From NCBI RefSeq assembly GCF_011050415.1, contig NZ_DRFS01000017.1:186001-250000 (forward strand): 64,000 nt of DNA, given 5' to 3'. The translations under genes and the position numbers were made by a program. Source of the stretch: Halomonas sp. (GTDB taxonomy: Bacteria > Pseudomonadota > Gammaproteobacteria > Pseudomonadales > Halomonadaceae). Numbering within the stretch: the stretch's first letter is position 1; the number at the start of each line of letters is the position of its first letter. Below are positions 44,073 through 51,817 of this stretch, in pieces. The notes beneath the pieces were generated by a model. That model made no database searches. It was not told where the DNA came from and was given only the letters and a program-made list of their open reading frames with translations.

Positions 44073-45172
44073 CGCTGGCCGCTTAAAACGTCTTCCAACA
44101 GGTGGCCACCCCGGGTGGCTTTGGCATTTAGATAGCGCTGATTATGGTCGGTCACACTGCCGTACAGCGCTTGCCTTGATACCACCTCGATACCGCCTTG
44201 GCGTAGTGCCTCCATTTTTAACGGATTATTGGTCAACAGTTGCACCTGATCGATCTTGAGCGCATTGAGCATATCCACCGCCACCGCATACTGGCGCTCG
44301 TCGTCACCAAAGCCAAGGACTTGATCAGCATCCACGGTATCCAAACCGCCATCCTGCAAGGTATAGGCACGCAGCTTATTGGCTAAGCCGATCCCCCGCC
44401 CCTCTTGCGCCAAATAGAGCAGCACGCCACCGCCCATGGACTGAATATCCGCCACTGCATTGCGCAATTGCTCGCCGCAGTCGCAGCGCAAGCTTCCGAA
44501 TAGATCACCGGTTAAGCAAGCAGAGTGCATTCTCAGTGGCACCGCGCCGTCCCAGCTTTCTTGCTGGCCGATCACCACGGCGACATGTTCGCGAAGCCCG
44601 TCAGGCTCGCGGAACAGCACAAAGCGGCTGTCCGCAGCGTCTTCCAACGGAATATGCGCTTCGCTCACCCGCTTTAGCATCCCAGGCGCGCCAGCTAAAC
44701 ACTGTTCAGCATCCTTGGCATCCACTTCCAGCAGGCGCCCTTCGACTAACTGTTGCTCAATGTCCGCTGATGCTTTATCGCTGACAAAAGCACACAGCGC
44801 AGCGGGGATTAGCAAAGCGCGACGCATAAGTGTCACGGCGCCCAACTCGGCCAGCCCAGCAGGTTTTAAATCATTAAGTAGCTTATTAGCAGGCGGCGGA
44901 AGGGCCTCTGCAGTGGCTAAGCCATGCAGTTCACTGGTGCTAATGTGCGCCGCTAACGGCAGGCTTGCCGCGTCATCGTTAATCATCGTGCCCATGGCCG
45001 CTAAGCGGTGCCGGGTGAGGATTAATGATGGACGAGCTCCGGCCGCTTGGGCAAGCGCTTCAACTGACTCACTGCCTTCCAGTGCTTGTACTAGCAAACG
45101 CTGGCCATCCGCATTGATCACCACTGGCAAACCACGGCGGATATCGAAAATAGCTCGTTCAATCTGGTACAT
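44069..45172 (-). CDS. ribA: GTP cyclohydrolase II with degenerate RibB-like N-terminal domain
   Basis: Enzyme of 367 residues. The C-terminal half (about residues 160-367) is GTP cyclohydrolase II. The zinc ligands are C219, C230 and C232 in CLTGDLFGSLRCDCGEQL, followed by YLAQEGRGIGLANKLRAY and LLTNNPLKMEALRQ. The N-terminal part begins like RibB (IERAIFDIRRGLPVVINADG) but lacks the acidic DDEDRENEGD-type active-site segment. Dihydroxybutanone phosphate synthesis is therefore unlikely. It opens GTP to the diaminopyrimidine riboside. The start at 45172 has AGGAGG six bases ahead. A second, housekeeping copy is expected elsewhere in the genome, so this one may serve the local pathway. Confidence 0.92.
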   Translation of the reverse strand: MYQIERAIFDIRRGLPVVINADGQRLLVQALEGSESVEALAQAAGARPSLILTRHRLAAMGTMINDDAASLPLAAHISTSELHGLATAEALPPPANKLLNDLKPAGLAELGAVTLMRRALLIPAALCAFVSDKASADIEQQLVEGRLLEVDAKDAEQCLAGAPGMLKRVSEAHIPLEDAADSRFVLFREPDGLREHVAVVIGQQESWDGAVPLRMHSACLTGDLFGSLRCDCGEQLRNAVADIQSMGGGVLLYLAQEGRGIGLANKLRAYTLQDGGLDTVDADQVLGFGDDERQYAVAVDMLNALKIDQVQLLTNNPLKMEALRQGGIEVVSRQALYGSVTDHNQRYLNAKATRGGHLLEDVLSGQR

Positions 45173-47081
45173 ATAGGCCTCCTGGCTTACTGGCGTGAGG
45201 GACGTTATGCGCTTGCGCTGAAGGGGTACGGCCCGCATGATAAAGCGGATTTTTTAGCGCGGAGGCGTCATGCCCGACTCCAATGGCAACACTAGTGTTA
45301 TCGATAAAGAGAGTGGTATTACCCCAGCGGATGCCTGGGAGTGGCTGCTGGCTCTTCGCCACCAACGCAGCTGCCCCATAGCCATTGAGCTGCTGCCCAA
45401 CGGCAAATGGCAAACGTCCGAGACGATTAGCGCTGAAGCACGTGAACTGCTGGACTGCCTGACACCGCTGGCCAGCCAGCCTCAATGGGTTGTCGCTCAG
45501 TTGGGGCAGAGTCTTGATGGCCGTATTGCGACGGAGAGCGGCCACTCCCACTACATCAACGGTCATGAAAGTTTGGTGCATCTGCATCGACTGCGCGCCC
45601 TGGTCGACGCAGTGGTGGTCGGTGCTGGCACTGCCAGCGCGGACAACCCGCAGCTCACGGTGCGACACGTGAGTGGCACTAACCCAACCCGGGTGGTGCT
45701 TGACCCACGGGGTCGCATTCCAAATGAATTGGCACTGCTGTGTTCGGGCACCGCCCCCACGCTGCACGTTGTGGGGCCGGAGGTGGCGCTTGCGACGGTT
45801 CATTCCCATGTTCAGCGCTGTGTACTGCCGCTGAATATCAATGGTCAGTTCAGTCCTGCCGATGTTATTTCCCTGCTGGCGGAAAAAGGCCTGCCCCGTG
45901 TGCTGGTTGAAGGTGGTGGAATCACGGTCTCTCAATTTATTGAGGCCAATACCATCGACAGGCTGCACCTGCTGGTGGCGCCGCTGCTGATCGGCTCTGG
46001 CAGACCAGGGCTGCAAATGACGCCCATTACTACCCTTGAGAGTGCGCTGCGCCCGTCCACCCGCAACTTCCGCTGTGGCGACGACACCTTGTTTGACATG
46101 CTGCTGAGGAACGCTGCCACCTGATGGCTGAGCGGACTCGCGACGACTTAACGCCACCCAGATGCCAGGCAGACTCGCTAGCATCACCAGTACGCCATAG
46201 GCCAGCGATACCGCTACACCCTGGGCGGGCGGTAAGCCAACCAACGCCCATACGCCCGCGGCAGCCCCTTCGCGCAACCCCCAACCGGCCACTGAGAAAG
46301 GAATCAGCATGGCCAGCAGCAGTACCGGCGTTAATGCGAGTACCTGTAACGCCGGTAACTCAACGCCAATCGCTCTTGCCGCACACACCATCACTAAGCC
46401 GTAACTGAGCACAATGACCAGTGACGAGAGCAGCTGGCGTGGCCACACGCCACGTTGCAGTAGGCCACGCTTTACGTCTCTGGCTAAGGCTTGACACCAG
46501 CTCGGCAGTTGCCGAAACAAAGCGCTCAAGCGTTGGCGCAACAGCAACCCACTGACGATCACCAGAGCGGCCCCTATCGCAGCACTCAAGCCAAGCGTGG
46601 TCACTAGCTCTATACCCAAGGCGCTATGCCAAAGCGGCGAAAGCAACAGCGCCGTTAAGGTCAGCAATCCCACGGCCACCTGCCCCGAGGCTCGCTCAAT
46701 AATCACCGCGCGCCAAGCGCGCCCACGGGACTGCGCCTGAGTAGCATGGCGATGCGCCCGGCCTGCATCGCCAAGTACACCGCCAGGCAGTAGTTGATTG
46801 ACCAGCAGCGCCAGGTAATACTCCCGCAGGGCGTAAGCAAAGCGCAGCGGTACATCAATAAGCCCAGCCGTGAACTGCCAACGCCAGGCACAGAGCATAA
46901 TTTGTAACGTACTAATGGCGAATGCCAAGGCGACCCAGGCAGCAGAGAACCGCTGAACTTCAGCCATTATCTCCTGAGGCTCCACCCATAGCGCTACTGC
47001 CGCTAATAAGGCCGCGCTAACCACACCGCGGCGAAGCCACGGGCTGTTTAGGCGAGTACGCCACCCCTCGGCAAATCCCAT
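45159..47081 (-). CDS. Lysyl-PG-synthase-type membrane protein (UPF0104), with stopless antisense tail
   Basis: Membrane protein similar to the transmembrane half of MprF (LPG_synthase_TM). The credible domain covers about residues 1-318 with eight helices; family phrases are LVNQLLPGGVLGDAGRAHRH and LIPFSVAGWGLREGAAAGVW. The start at 47081 (MGFAEGWRTR) has AGAGG ahead, 4 nt past the upstream stop. The frame then runs on without a stop for another ~320 codons, antisense to the reductase gene, to 45159. That tail is low in sense and probably not functional. A lost stop or a small frameshift near 46130 is likely. Proteins of this type may move lipid-linked molecules; the cargo is unknown. Confidence 0.75.
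   Translation of the reverse strand: MGFAEGWRTRLNSPWLRRGVVSAALLAAVALWVEPQEIMAEVQRFSAAWVALAFAISTLQIMLCAWRWQFTAGLIDVPLRFAYALREYYLALLVNQLLPGGVLGDAGRAHRHATQAQSRGRAWRAVIIERASGQVAVGLLTLTALLLSPLWHSALGIELVTTLGLSAAIGAALVIVSGLLLRQRLSALFRQLPSWCQALARDVKRGLLQRGVWPRQLLSSLVIVLSYGLVMVCAARAIGVELPALQVLALTPVLLLAMLIPFSVAGWGLREGAAAGVWALVGLPPAQGVAVSLAYGVLVMLASLPGIWVALSRRESAQPSGGSVPQQHVKQGVVATAEVAGGRAQRTLKGSNGRHLQPWSARADQQRRHQQVQPVDGIGLNKLRDRDSTTFNQHTGQAFFRQQGNNIGRTELTIDIQRQYTALNMGMNRRKRHLRPHNVQRGGGARTQQCQFIWNATPWVKHHPGWVSATHVSHRELRVVRAGSASTDHHCVDQGAQSMQMHQTFMTVDVVGVAALRRNTAIKTLPQLSDNPLRLAGQRCQAVQQFTCFSANRLGRLPFAVGQQLNGYGAAALVAKSQQPLPGIRWGNTTLFIDNTSVAIGVGHDASALKNPLYHAGRTPSAQAHNVPHASKPGGLYVPD
45270..46124 (+). CDS. 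RibD C-terminal-type (dihydrofolate-reductase-like) reductase
   Basis: Stand-alone NADPH reductase domain of 284 residues without the deaminase half of RibD. The RibD_C pattern is AQLGQSLDGRIATESGHSHY, RALVDAVVVGAGTASADNP, and LPRVLVEGGGITVSQFIEAN with the NADP-binding GGG. It probably reduces the ribosylaminopyrimidine made by GTP cyclohydrolase II to the ribitylamino compound, as in fungal and archaeal riboflavin paths, or a related pteridine. The N-terminal 80 residues are an extension of unknown role. It diverges from ribA across 97 bp. Its whole length is overlapped by the antisense tail of the flippase-type frame. Confidence 0.9.
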   Translation: MPDSNGNTSVIDKESGITPADAWEWLLALRHQRSCPIAIELLPNGKWQTSETISAEARELLDCLTPLASQPQWVVAQLGQSLDGRIATESGHSHYINGHESLVHLHRLRALVDAVVVGAGTASADNPQLTVRHVSGTNPTRVVLDPRGRIPNELALLCSGTAPTLHVVGPEVALATVHSHVQRCVLPLNINGQFSPADVISLLAEKGLPRVLVEGGGITVSQFIEANTIDRLHLLVAPLLIGSGRPGLQMTPITTLESALRPSTRNFRCGDDTLFDMLLRNAAT

Positions 47082-47085
47082 CGGC

Positions 47086-49050
47086 TTATGCCTCTTTCCT
47101 GGGCGTGGAAAACGTGGGCACCGCAAATAGGTCACGGTGGCCCACCCAAACACCCAAATCACCCTTCGCCACTGCCTGCTGGCGCTGTTGTAGCCAAGCG
47201 GCAATACGCGCAGCTGCGTCCGGGGCTTGCTCGGTGGCGGCCTCTGCCCAGCCTTCCAGCAGTGTCATCATCAATGGCTGAAAGTCATAGTGACCTGCAG
47301 CGAGCTGCCAAGGAGTAACGGCTTGCTCGACGCGATAACTAGCCTTCTCCAAGGCCTCAACCAAGGCATCGTGAGCCTGACCACCCAATGCATCACCCAA
47401 CCCTTTATCGCGCTGCTGGTGAGCAATGAACATGGCAAGTAGCCAGTGATCTTCGTCATCCAGCACCGGCTCGCCCTGTGGGTCGAGAAAGTGCCATCCG
47501 TCAGTCACGCTTAATGCGATTAACAGCCCCTGGTGCTGATCTGCACAGCGCTTCACTAACACGTCAATCCACTGTTGAGAGACCAGATCCAATAGAGCTG
47601 AAGCGGTAACTAGATCCACGCCGTCTAGGGGGATCTGCTCAAACGCTTCAAGGGAGCCACAATGTGTTTCAACTACCACCGGCTGGTCCTGAGCGTCGCG
47701 TAAATCAACCACCCTTTGCTCGGCTTGTTCCAGCAAAACAGGGTCATGATCGATCAGCTTCCAGCGCTGAGGGCCACCCAGGCGCGGGGCAAGAAAACGC
47801 ATATTGCTGCCCCGCCCGCAACCTAAATCGGCTACCAATGGGGTTTGAGTTCGCTCGCTCAACCATTCAGAAGCCAACTGAGCAATAGGCTGGCTTCGCG
47901 AGGCGAAATCAGCCTCTTCACGCAGCGTCAGCCAATCTGCAGCAAACTGACTACCAGCACGCAGAGGTACGCTAGACTGGATTAAGTCAGGCCGGGCTGT
48001 TAATGCCCCAGCAAACGCAGCGCCTGCTTCCTGCCAGTCGCTTAGTTCATTGCGAGCTTTAGCAGCCCCTTGGCGCAGCTGTTGGCGTAGTTCAGCGTCA
48101 TGACAGAAACGACTTAAGACATCTTGAAGCGCCTCGCTATCGCCAGGTTCAACGCTTAACCCGGCACTAGCTGGCAAGGTATCGCGCAGTGCGCCGCCGG
48201 TAGTGGTAATCACCGGCAAGCCGTGGGCCAGGGCTTCGGTGATGACCATACCGTAGCCTTCATACCAGGAAGGTAGTACCAGCGCATGGGCGTTGCGATA
48301 GGCGGACTCAAGGGTTTCGCTATCGCATTCGCCGTGCAGGTAAACACGGGATTGCAAATCATGTTGCTCAATCAACTGCGCTACCCGCTGAGTAAACTCA
48401 GGGTCACGCGCGGCGCCATAGCAGTCACACTGCCAGTGATCCCCCGCCACTCCCGCCAACGCTTTAACCAGAACGTCCTGGCCCTTTCGCGGCGTTAACG
48501 TGGCTACGCAGAGCAAGCGCAGCGCTTCTCCAGCTTCAGCCGCTGGGCTAATAGGTGCTTGGGCAACCCCCGGCTCAACCACCACGACATTAGCATTGAG
48601 GGGTAAACCGTAATGGGCAGCCAGCTCCGGTAAGCGCCGGGCGGTAAAGTGACTGGTAACAATAATGCGTGCTGCAGCGGCAAGCGCGCTGAGCTCGCTA
48701 CGATGGAAGCGCTGCTGATCGACAGCGTCCAAGCCTAGCTCATCGCCTAGGGGATGATGTAGCAATGCCGTTATTTCCAGACGCTGCGCATGCTGAGCGA
48801 CAACTGCTGGCAGCGCTCCCATGGCCAAGCCATCAATGACTACCGACGCACCTTCCGGTAACGCTTCTAGCGCTTGTGAAAGCGCCGCTGCCGCCTCGGC
48901 ATTCGCATCGGGAAACCTGCCGGCAAGGCCTATCACATCAATGTCCCAGCCCTGGTCACCCAAGGCCGAGACAATGTGCGCATCATAGAGATAGCCGCCG
49001 GTGCGCTGAGCGGGGTCACCGGCAACCAACAAGGTGAAACGCTGGTTCAT
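47086..49050 (-). CDS. Glycosyltransferase family 4 fused to SAM methyltransferase
   Basis: Fusion protein of 654 residues. Residues 1 to about 360 form a GT-B glycosyltransferase with RLLCVATLTPRKGQDVLVKA and the donor-binding PSWYEGYGMVITEALAHG (EX7E-type motif). Residues from about 390 form a class I methyltransferase with VADLGCGRGSNMRFLAP and IDHDPVLLEQA. It probably transfers a sugar to a small acceptor and methylates sugar or acceptor. Its start overlaps the PTPS-like stop by ATGA, and the flippase-type gene follows after 4 nt, so all three are coupled. The natural acceptor is unknown. Confidence 0.9.
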   Translation of the reverse strand: MNQRFTLLVAGDPAQRTGGYLYDAHIVSALGDQGWDIDVIGLAGRFPDANAEAAAALSQALEALPEGASVVIDGLAMGALPAVVAQHAQRLEITALLHHPLGDELGLDAVDQQRFHRSELSALAAAARIIVTSHFTARRLPELAAHYGLPLNANVVVVEPGVAQAPISPAAEAGEALRLLCVATLTPRKGQDVLVKALAGVAGDHWQCDCYGAARDPEFTQRVAQLIEQHDLQSRVYLHGECDSETLESAYRNAHALVLPSWYEGYGMVITEALAHGLPVITTTGGALRDTLPASAGLSVEPGDSEALQDVLSRFCHDAELRQQLRQGAAKARNELSDWQEAGAAFAGALTARPDLIQSSVPLRAGSQFAADWLTLREEADFASRSQPIAQLASEWLSERTQTPLVADLGCGRGSNMRFLAPRLGGPQRWKLIDHDPVLLEQAEQRVVDLRDAQDQPVVVETHCGSLEAFEQIPLDGVDLVTASALLDLVSQQWIDVLVKRCADQHQGLLIALSVTDGWHFLDPQGEPVLDDEDHWLLAMFIAHQQRDKGLGDALGGQAHDALVEALEKASYRVEQAVTPWQLAAGHYDFQPLMMTLLEGWAEAATEQAPDAAARIAAWLQQRQQAVAKGDLGVWVGHRDLFAVPTFSTPRKEA

Positions 49051-49445
49051 AGCGCGCCTTCGTAGCTTGCCCAGGCCACATGGGATTCGTGCAGTTTGAT
49101 CTCCATATGGGTAATGCCCTTGGCGGTAGTGCCCATTTTTCCTTCACCAATGGCGTTGGCAAGCTGGTCGAAAATCACCTTGGCCATAAACTCGGTAGTG
49201 GTGTTTTTGCCCTTAAACTCAGGCACTTCATCCAGGTTGCTGAAGTTATAGCCTGACAGCACCGCCTTGACCGTTTCACTGGCCAGGCCGATATCGATCA
49301 CTAAGCCATCTTCATCCAGTTCTGGACGCTGAAAGACAACATCGACCACGTAAGTCGCCCCGTGGGTGCGCTGGGCAGGGCCAAAAATTTCGCCGTTAAA
49401 GCTGTGGGCAATCATAAAGTGGTCACGGACACATAAACGGTACAT
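49047..49445 (-). CDS. PTPS/QueD-family protein with non-canonical active site
   Basis: T-fold protein of 132 residues related to 6-pyruvoyl-tetrahydropterin synthase and QueD. The family pattern is VRDHFMIAHSF at the start and NTTTEFMAKVIFDQL in the middle. Canonical enzymes have Cys-x3-His-Gly-His; here the region reads FGPAQRTHGATY, so the catalytic Cys is A24 and the second zinc His is A30, leaving H14 and H28. The usual PTPS reaction is therefore doubtful, but the fold and pterin pocket may be kept for another pterin or pyrimidine reaction. TAGGAG precedes the start. It lies between the MDR dehydrogenase and the glycosyltransferase gene in one operon. Confidence 0.88.
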   Translation of the reverse strand: MYRLCVRDHFMIAHSFNGEIFGPAQRTHGATYVVDVVFQRPELDEDGLVIDIGLASETVKAVLSGYNFSNLDEVPEFKGKNTTTEFMAKVIFDQLANAIGEGKMGTTAKGITHMEIKLHESHVAWASYEGAL

Positions 49446-49499
49446 ACAAACTCCTAAACAGTGATAAATGAAACGAATAGCGTGAAATAGGTAAGCGCG

Positions 49500-50546
49500 T
49501 TATGAGGGTTCATGTAGGGAGTAGCGCAGGCGGTGACAAAGGACCGTGCTCTCAGGGCCAAATAGTTTTGGGGCAAGTGTGGGCAGCTGCGCGAAGTCAC
49601 TTTCATCGCTGATCAGCGCATCCAATCGCCCATCTACCAGCAGACTCAACGCCAACACTAGGCGGCGTTGATAATCCCAACGGGGGCGCAACTTGGGCGG
49701 CAACTGGCCGACTTGACTGGCTTTTAGCGTGAGCCGTTGGGAGTGAAAGGCGCCGCCTAAAGGAATCGACACATTGCCTTCGCCAAACCAGCTCATCTCA
49801 ATAATGCGCCCTTCACTGCCGACGAGCTCAAGCGCTTGGCGTAGCCCTTCCGGATGGCCGCTGGCATGAATCACGCAGTCTTGGTCTCGGGGTGCGTGCT
49901 CGGAAGTGCAAAACGCGATGCCTAGTTGCTCGGCAAGCTGGCAACGTTCAGGGTTAATATCGACTAAATGCACGTCAACGCCGGGTACCTGAGCGCACAG
50001 ATACGCCACCAGCGTCCCAACAACCCCCGCACCAATCACACAGATGCGTTCGCCCAGCATGGGCTCGGCGTCCCATACACCGTTAATTGCCGTTTCCATA
50101 TTGGCAGCCAAAACAGCACGTGTAGCGGGCACGTTAGCGGGCACTTCAAGCACCGCAGAGGCAGGCACTACGTAGCAATCTTGGTGGGGAAAGAGGCAAA
50201 AAACGGTTTTATGCAGCAGGTGATCAGGCCCGTGTTCGACGTGCCCCACGCTGCAGTAACCATATTTAACAGGAGCAGGAAACTCGCCCGATTGAAAGGG
50301 TGCCTGCATACGCGAAAACTCGCTTTCAGGTACCCGCCCATTGAACACCAGAGATTCGGTGCCACGGCTAATACCACTGTACAAGGTACGTACTAGCACT
50401 TCATCCTGCCCAGGATGAGTGAGTGTTTCACGCCGCAGTTCACCTTCTGCCGGGTTAGTCACCCAAAAAGCAGTGGCGCAAAGTTTGTGGCCGACCGCAT
50501 GGCTTTCACCAGCTGGGTTCCTACTAACATCGTCAGGCGCCATCAT
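49500..50546 (-). CDS. MDR-superfamily dehydrogenase (zinc-type alcohol dehydrogenase-like)
   Basis: Medium-chain dehydrogenase/reductase of 348 residues. The GroES-like N-terminal half has LVRTLYSGISRGTESLVFNG, where the catalytic-zinc Cys of alcohol dehydrogenases is replaced by Ser-Arg-Gly-Thr-Glu. The structural-zinc Cys cluster is not visible. The NAD(P) site is ICVIGAGVVGTLVAYLCAQ, and HLVDINPERCQLAEQLG gives the acidic residue after beta-2. This 'SGISRGTE' form is known from BchC-like and related oxidoreductases. The start at 50546 has AAGGAA ahead. It opens the operon of PTPS-like, glycosyltransferase and flippase-type genes and probably oxidises or reduces a pathway intermediate. Confidence 0.87.
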   Translation of the reverse strand: MMAPDDVSRNPAGESHAVGHKLCATAFWVTNPAEGELRRETLTHPGQDEVLVRTLYSGISRGTESLVFNGRVPESEFSRMQAPFQSGEFPAPVKYGYCSVGHVEHGPDHLLHKTVFCLFPHQDCYVVPASAVLEVPANVPATRAVLAANMETAINGVWDAEPMLGERICVIGAGVVGTLVAYLCAQVPGVDVHLVDINPERCQLAEQLGIAFCTSEHAPRDQDCVIHASGHPEGLRQALELVGSEGRIIEMSWFGEGNVSIPLGGAFHSQRLTLKASQVGQLPPKLRPRWDYQRRLVLALSLLVDGRLDALISDESDFAQLPTLAPKLFGPESTVLCHRLRYSLHEPS

Positions 50547-50894
50547 GGCTATTCCTTTTCATTACGAGCACAGACGCAGTGTGCTCTTTTTCATTCCATT
50601 GAATGTGGCGAAGTACCCTGGCACCGCCTGTTGAACAGGCCGTGCACGACAAACGTACTAACCCTGTTCCAGTCTGAGTTGTCACATGCAGGACGGCTTT
50701 CACTTGGCCTCACCTTCTTCAGAGTAGCGTCTGAAAAGAAAATATTCGATTACCTATTTTAAACACTTGATACTGAGTGCTGTCTTTTCACTGTCACATG
50801 GACAACCCTACCTTCTTCTACAAGAATGGTACATATAAAAATAGTTGCATCATTTATCTTAACTGCGGTCAGCGACACCGCTACGTGAGTCACC
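50547..50894. other. Divergent intergenic region (348 bp)
   Basis: Separates the MDR-headed operon from the CDP-alcohol phosphatidyltransferase gene and must hold both promoters. A perfect 15-bp palindrome lies at 50627-50641, and an AT-rich stretch with a TATAAA-like box occurs near 50834. No small gene is convincing. Confidence 0.5.
50627..50641. promoter_or_regulatory. Perfect 15-bp palindrome upstream of the pterin-type operon
   Basis: GCCTGTTGAACAGGC is a perfect palindrome around a central G, 81 bp before the MDR start on the minus strand. It looks like a dimeric regulator site, but no regulator gene is adjacent. Confidence 0.45.
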
Positions 50895-51620
50895 ATGCCG
50901 CACTTTTTAAATATTTCGTCTTACTCCTTACCTAAGCGGCTCTATAGCGCAGGTGAGCTACTGCTAGGCGGCTTGCTATTAGCCTTAATCGGCACCGTGC
51001 TGCCTCAACTGATGGCTGCCTCTGCCAACTGGTGGGTGACAGGGTTGTCCTACGCATTTATTGCAACGCTGGTGCTTATTTACTGGCCTTACGGCACCTT
51101 GGGATGGGCAAACCGCGTCACCCTGACGCGTGCGGTGCTGGTCGCGCTACTGATAGGCGCGCTGGTTGCCAATGCCTTCGTAGCGGCCATTTGGCAGTGG
51201 CTGTCTATCGCCGTTATTGCGCTTATGCTGGACGGTATTGATGGCTGGATAGCAAGACGGACTAAAAGCCACTCGCGATTCGGCGCTCGCTTTGATATGG
51301 AACTGGATGCGCTGCTGATTTTGCTGCTGTGTGTGGGGTTATGGCGGCTAGAGTCCTTGGGCCTGTGGGTAGTGTTGATTGGAGGGATGCGCTACCTATT
51401 TGTGGCCGCCAGTTGGCAGTTCACTTGGCTCTCTCGGCCGCTGTTTGAAAGCTTCCGGCGCAAAGCGGTGTGTGTCTGGCAGGTGGTGGCGCTGCTGTTA
51501 GCGTTAACGCCCCTGACCTCCCATCTTTTTGCCATGCTGCTGGCGGTTAGTGCGTTGATCTCGTTAACCTATTCGTTTGGGTTTGACGTGTGGTGGCTAT
51601 ATCGCAAGCGCCACCACTAG
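50895..51620 (+). CDS. CDP-alcohol phosphatidyltransferase family protein
   Basis: Inner-membrane enzyme of 241 residues with about six helices. The full catalytic motif D-G-x2-A-R-x8-G-x3-D-x3-D is present from D116 through D138 (DGWIARRTK and GARFDMELD). It transfers a phosphatidyl or other phospho-alcohol group from a CDP-activated donor to an alcohol acceptor. The protein is longer than PgsA and resembles broad CDP-alcohol transferases. It diverges from the pterin-type operon, and I group it with that operon by proximity only. The donor and acceptor are unknown. No strong ribosome site is seen before the ATG. Confidence 0.9.
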   Translation: MPHFLNISSYSLPKRLYSAGELLLGGLLLALIGTVLPQLMAASANWWVTGLSYAFIATLVLIYWPYGTLGWANRVTLTRAVLVALLIGALVANAFVAAIWQWLSIAVIALMLDGIDGWIARRTKSHSRFGARFDMELDALLILLLCVGLWRLESLGLWVVLIGGMRYLFVAASWQFTWLSRPLFESFRRKAVCVWQVVALLLALTPLTSHLFAMLLAVSALISLTYSFGFDVWWLYRKRHH

Positions 51621-51718
51621 GCTGGCGCCCCCTAGCTATCTCAACTCCTGCCTCCCCCTACCTCTCAATCAATTTATTACTCATTCATAAGCGGTACTTG
51701 CCATGGATTTTCTTAAAA

Positions 51719-51734
51719 ACGATATAGATATCGT
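51719..51734. promoter_or_regulatory. AT-rich palindrome upstream of cysB
   Basis: ACGATAT-AG-ATATCGT is a perfect 7+7 inverted repeat with a 2-bp centre, 84 bp before the cysB start, in a short AT-rich patch. It is possibly a regulator site. Confidence 0.4.
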
Positions 51735-51759
51735 AAAATGTAATTATGGAATAAAAGAT

Positions 51760-51792
51760 ATATTTAATATTCTTTTTATGAATATTAAATAT
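51760..51792 (+). promoter_or_regulatory. AT-rich 13-bp inverted repeat in the cysB leader
   Basis: ATATTTAATATTC (51760-51772) and GAATATTAAATAT (51780-51792) form a perfect 13-bp inverted repeat around a 7-nt spacer (TTTTTAT), ending 25 bp before the cysB ATG. It may be an autoregulatory CysB site or an RNA hairpin. Confidence 0.6.
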
Positions 51793-51817
51793 TTTCAAGG
51801 AATCTATACCGCTCGCT

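Noticed and set aside
44460..45176. 238-codon plus-strand frame opposite ribA
   Set aside because: Serine- and arginine-rich shadow with no start signal; the opposite strand encodes an intact zinc-site enzyme.
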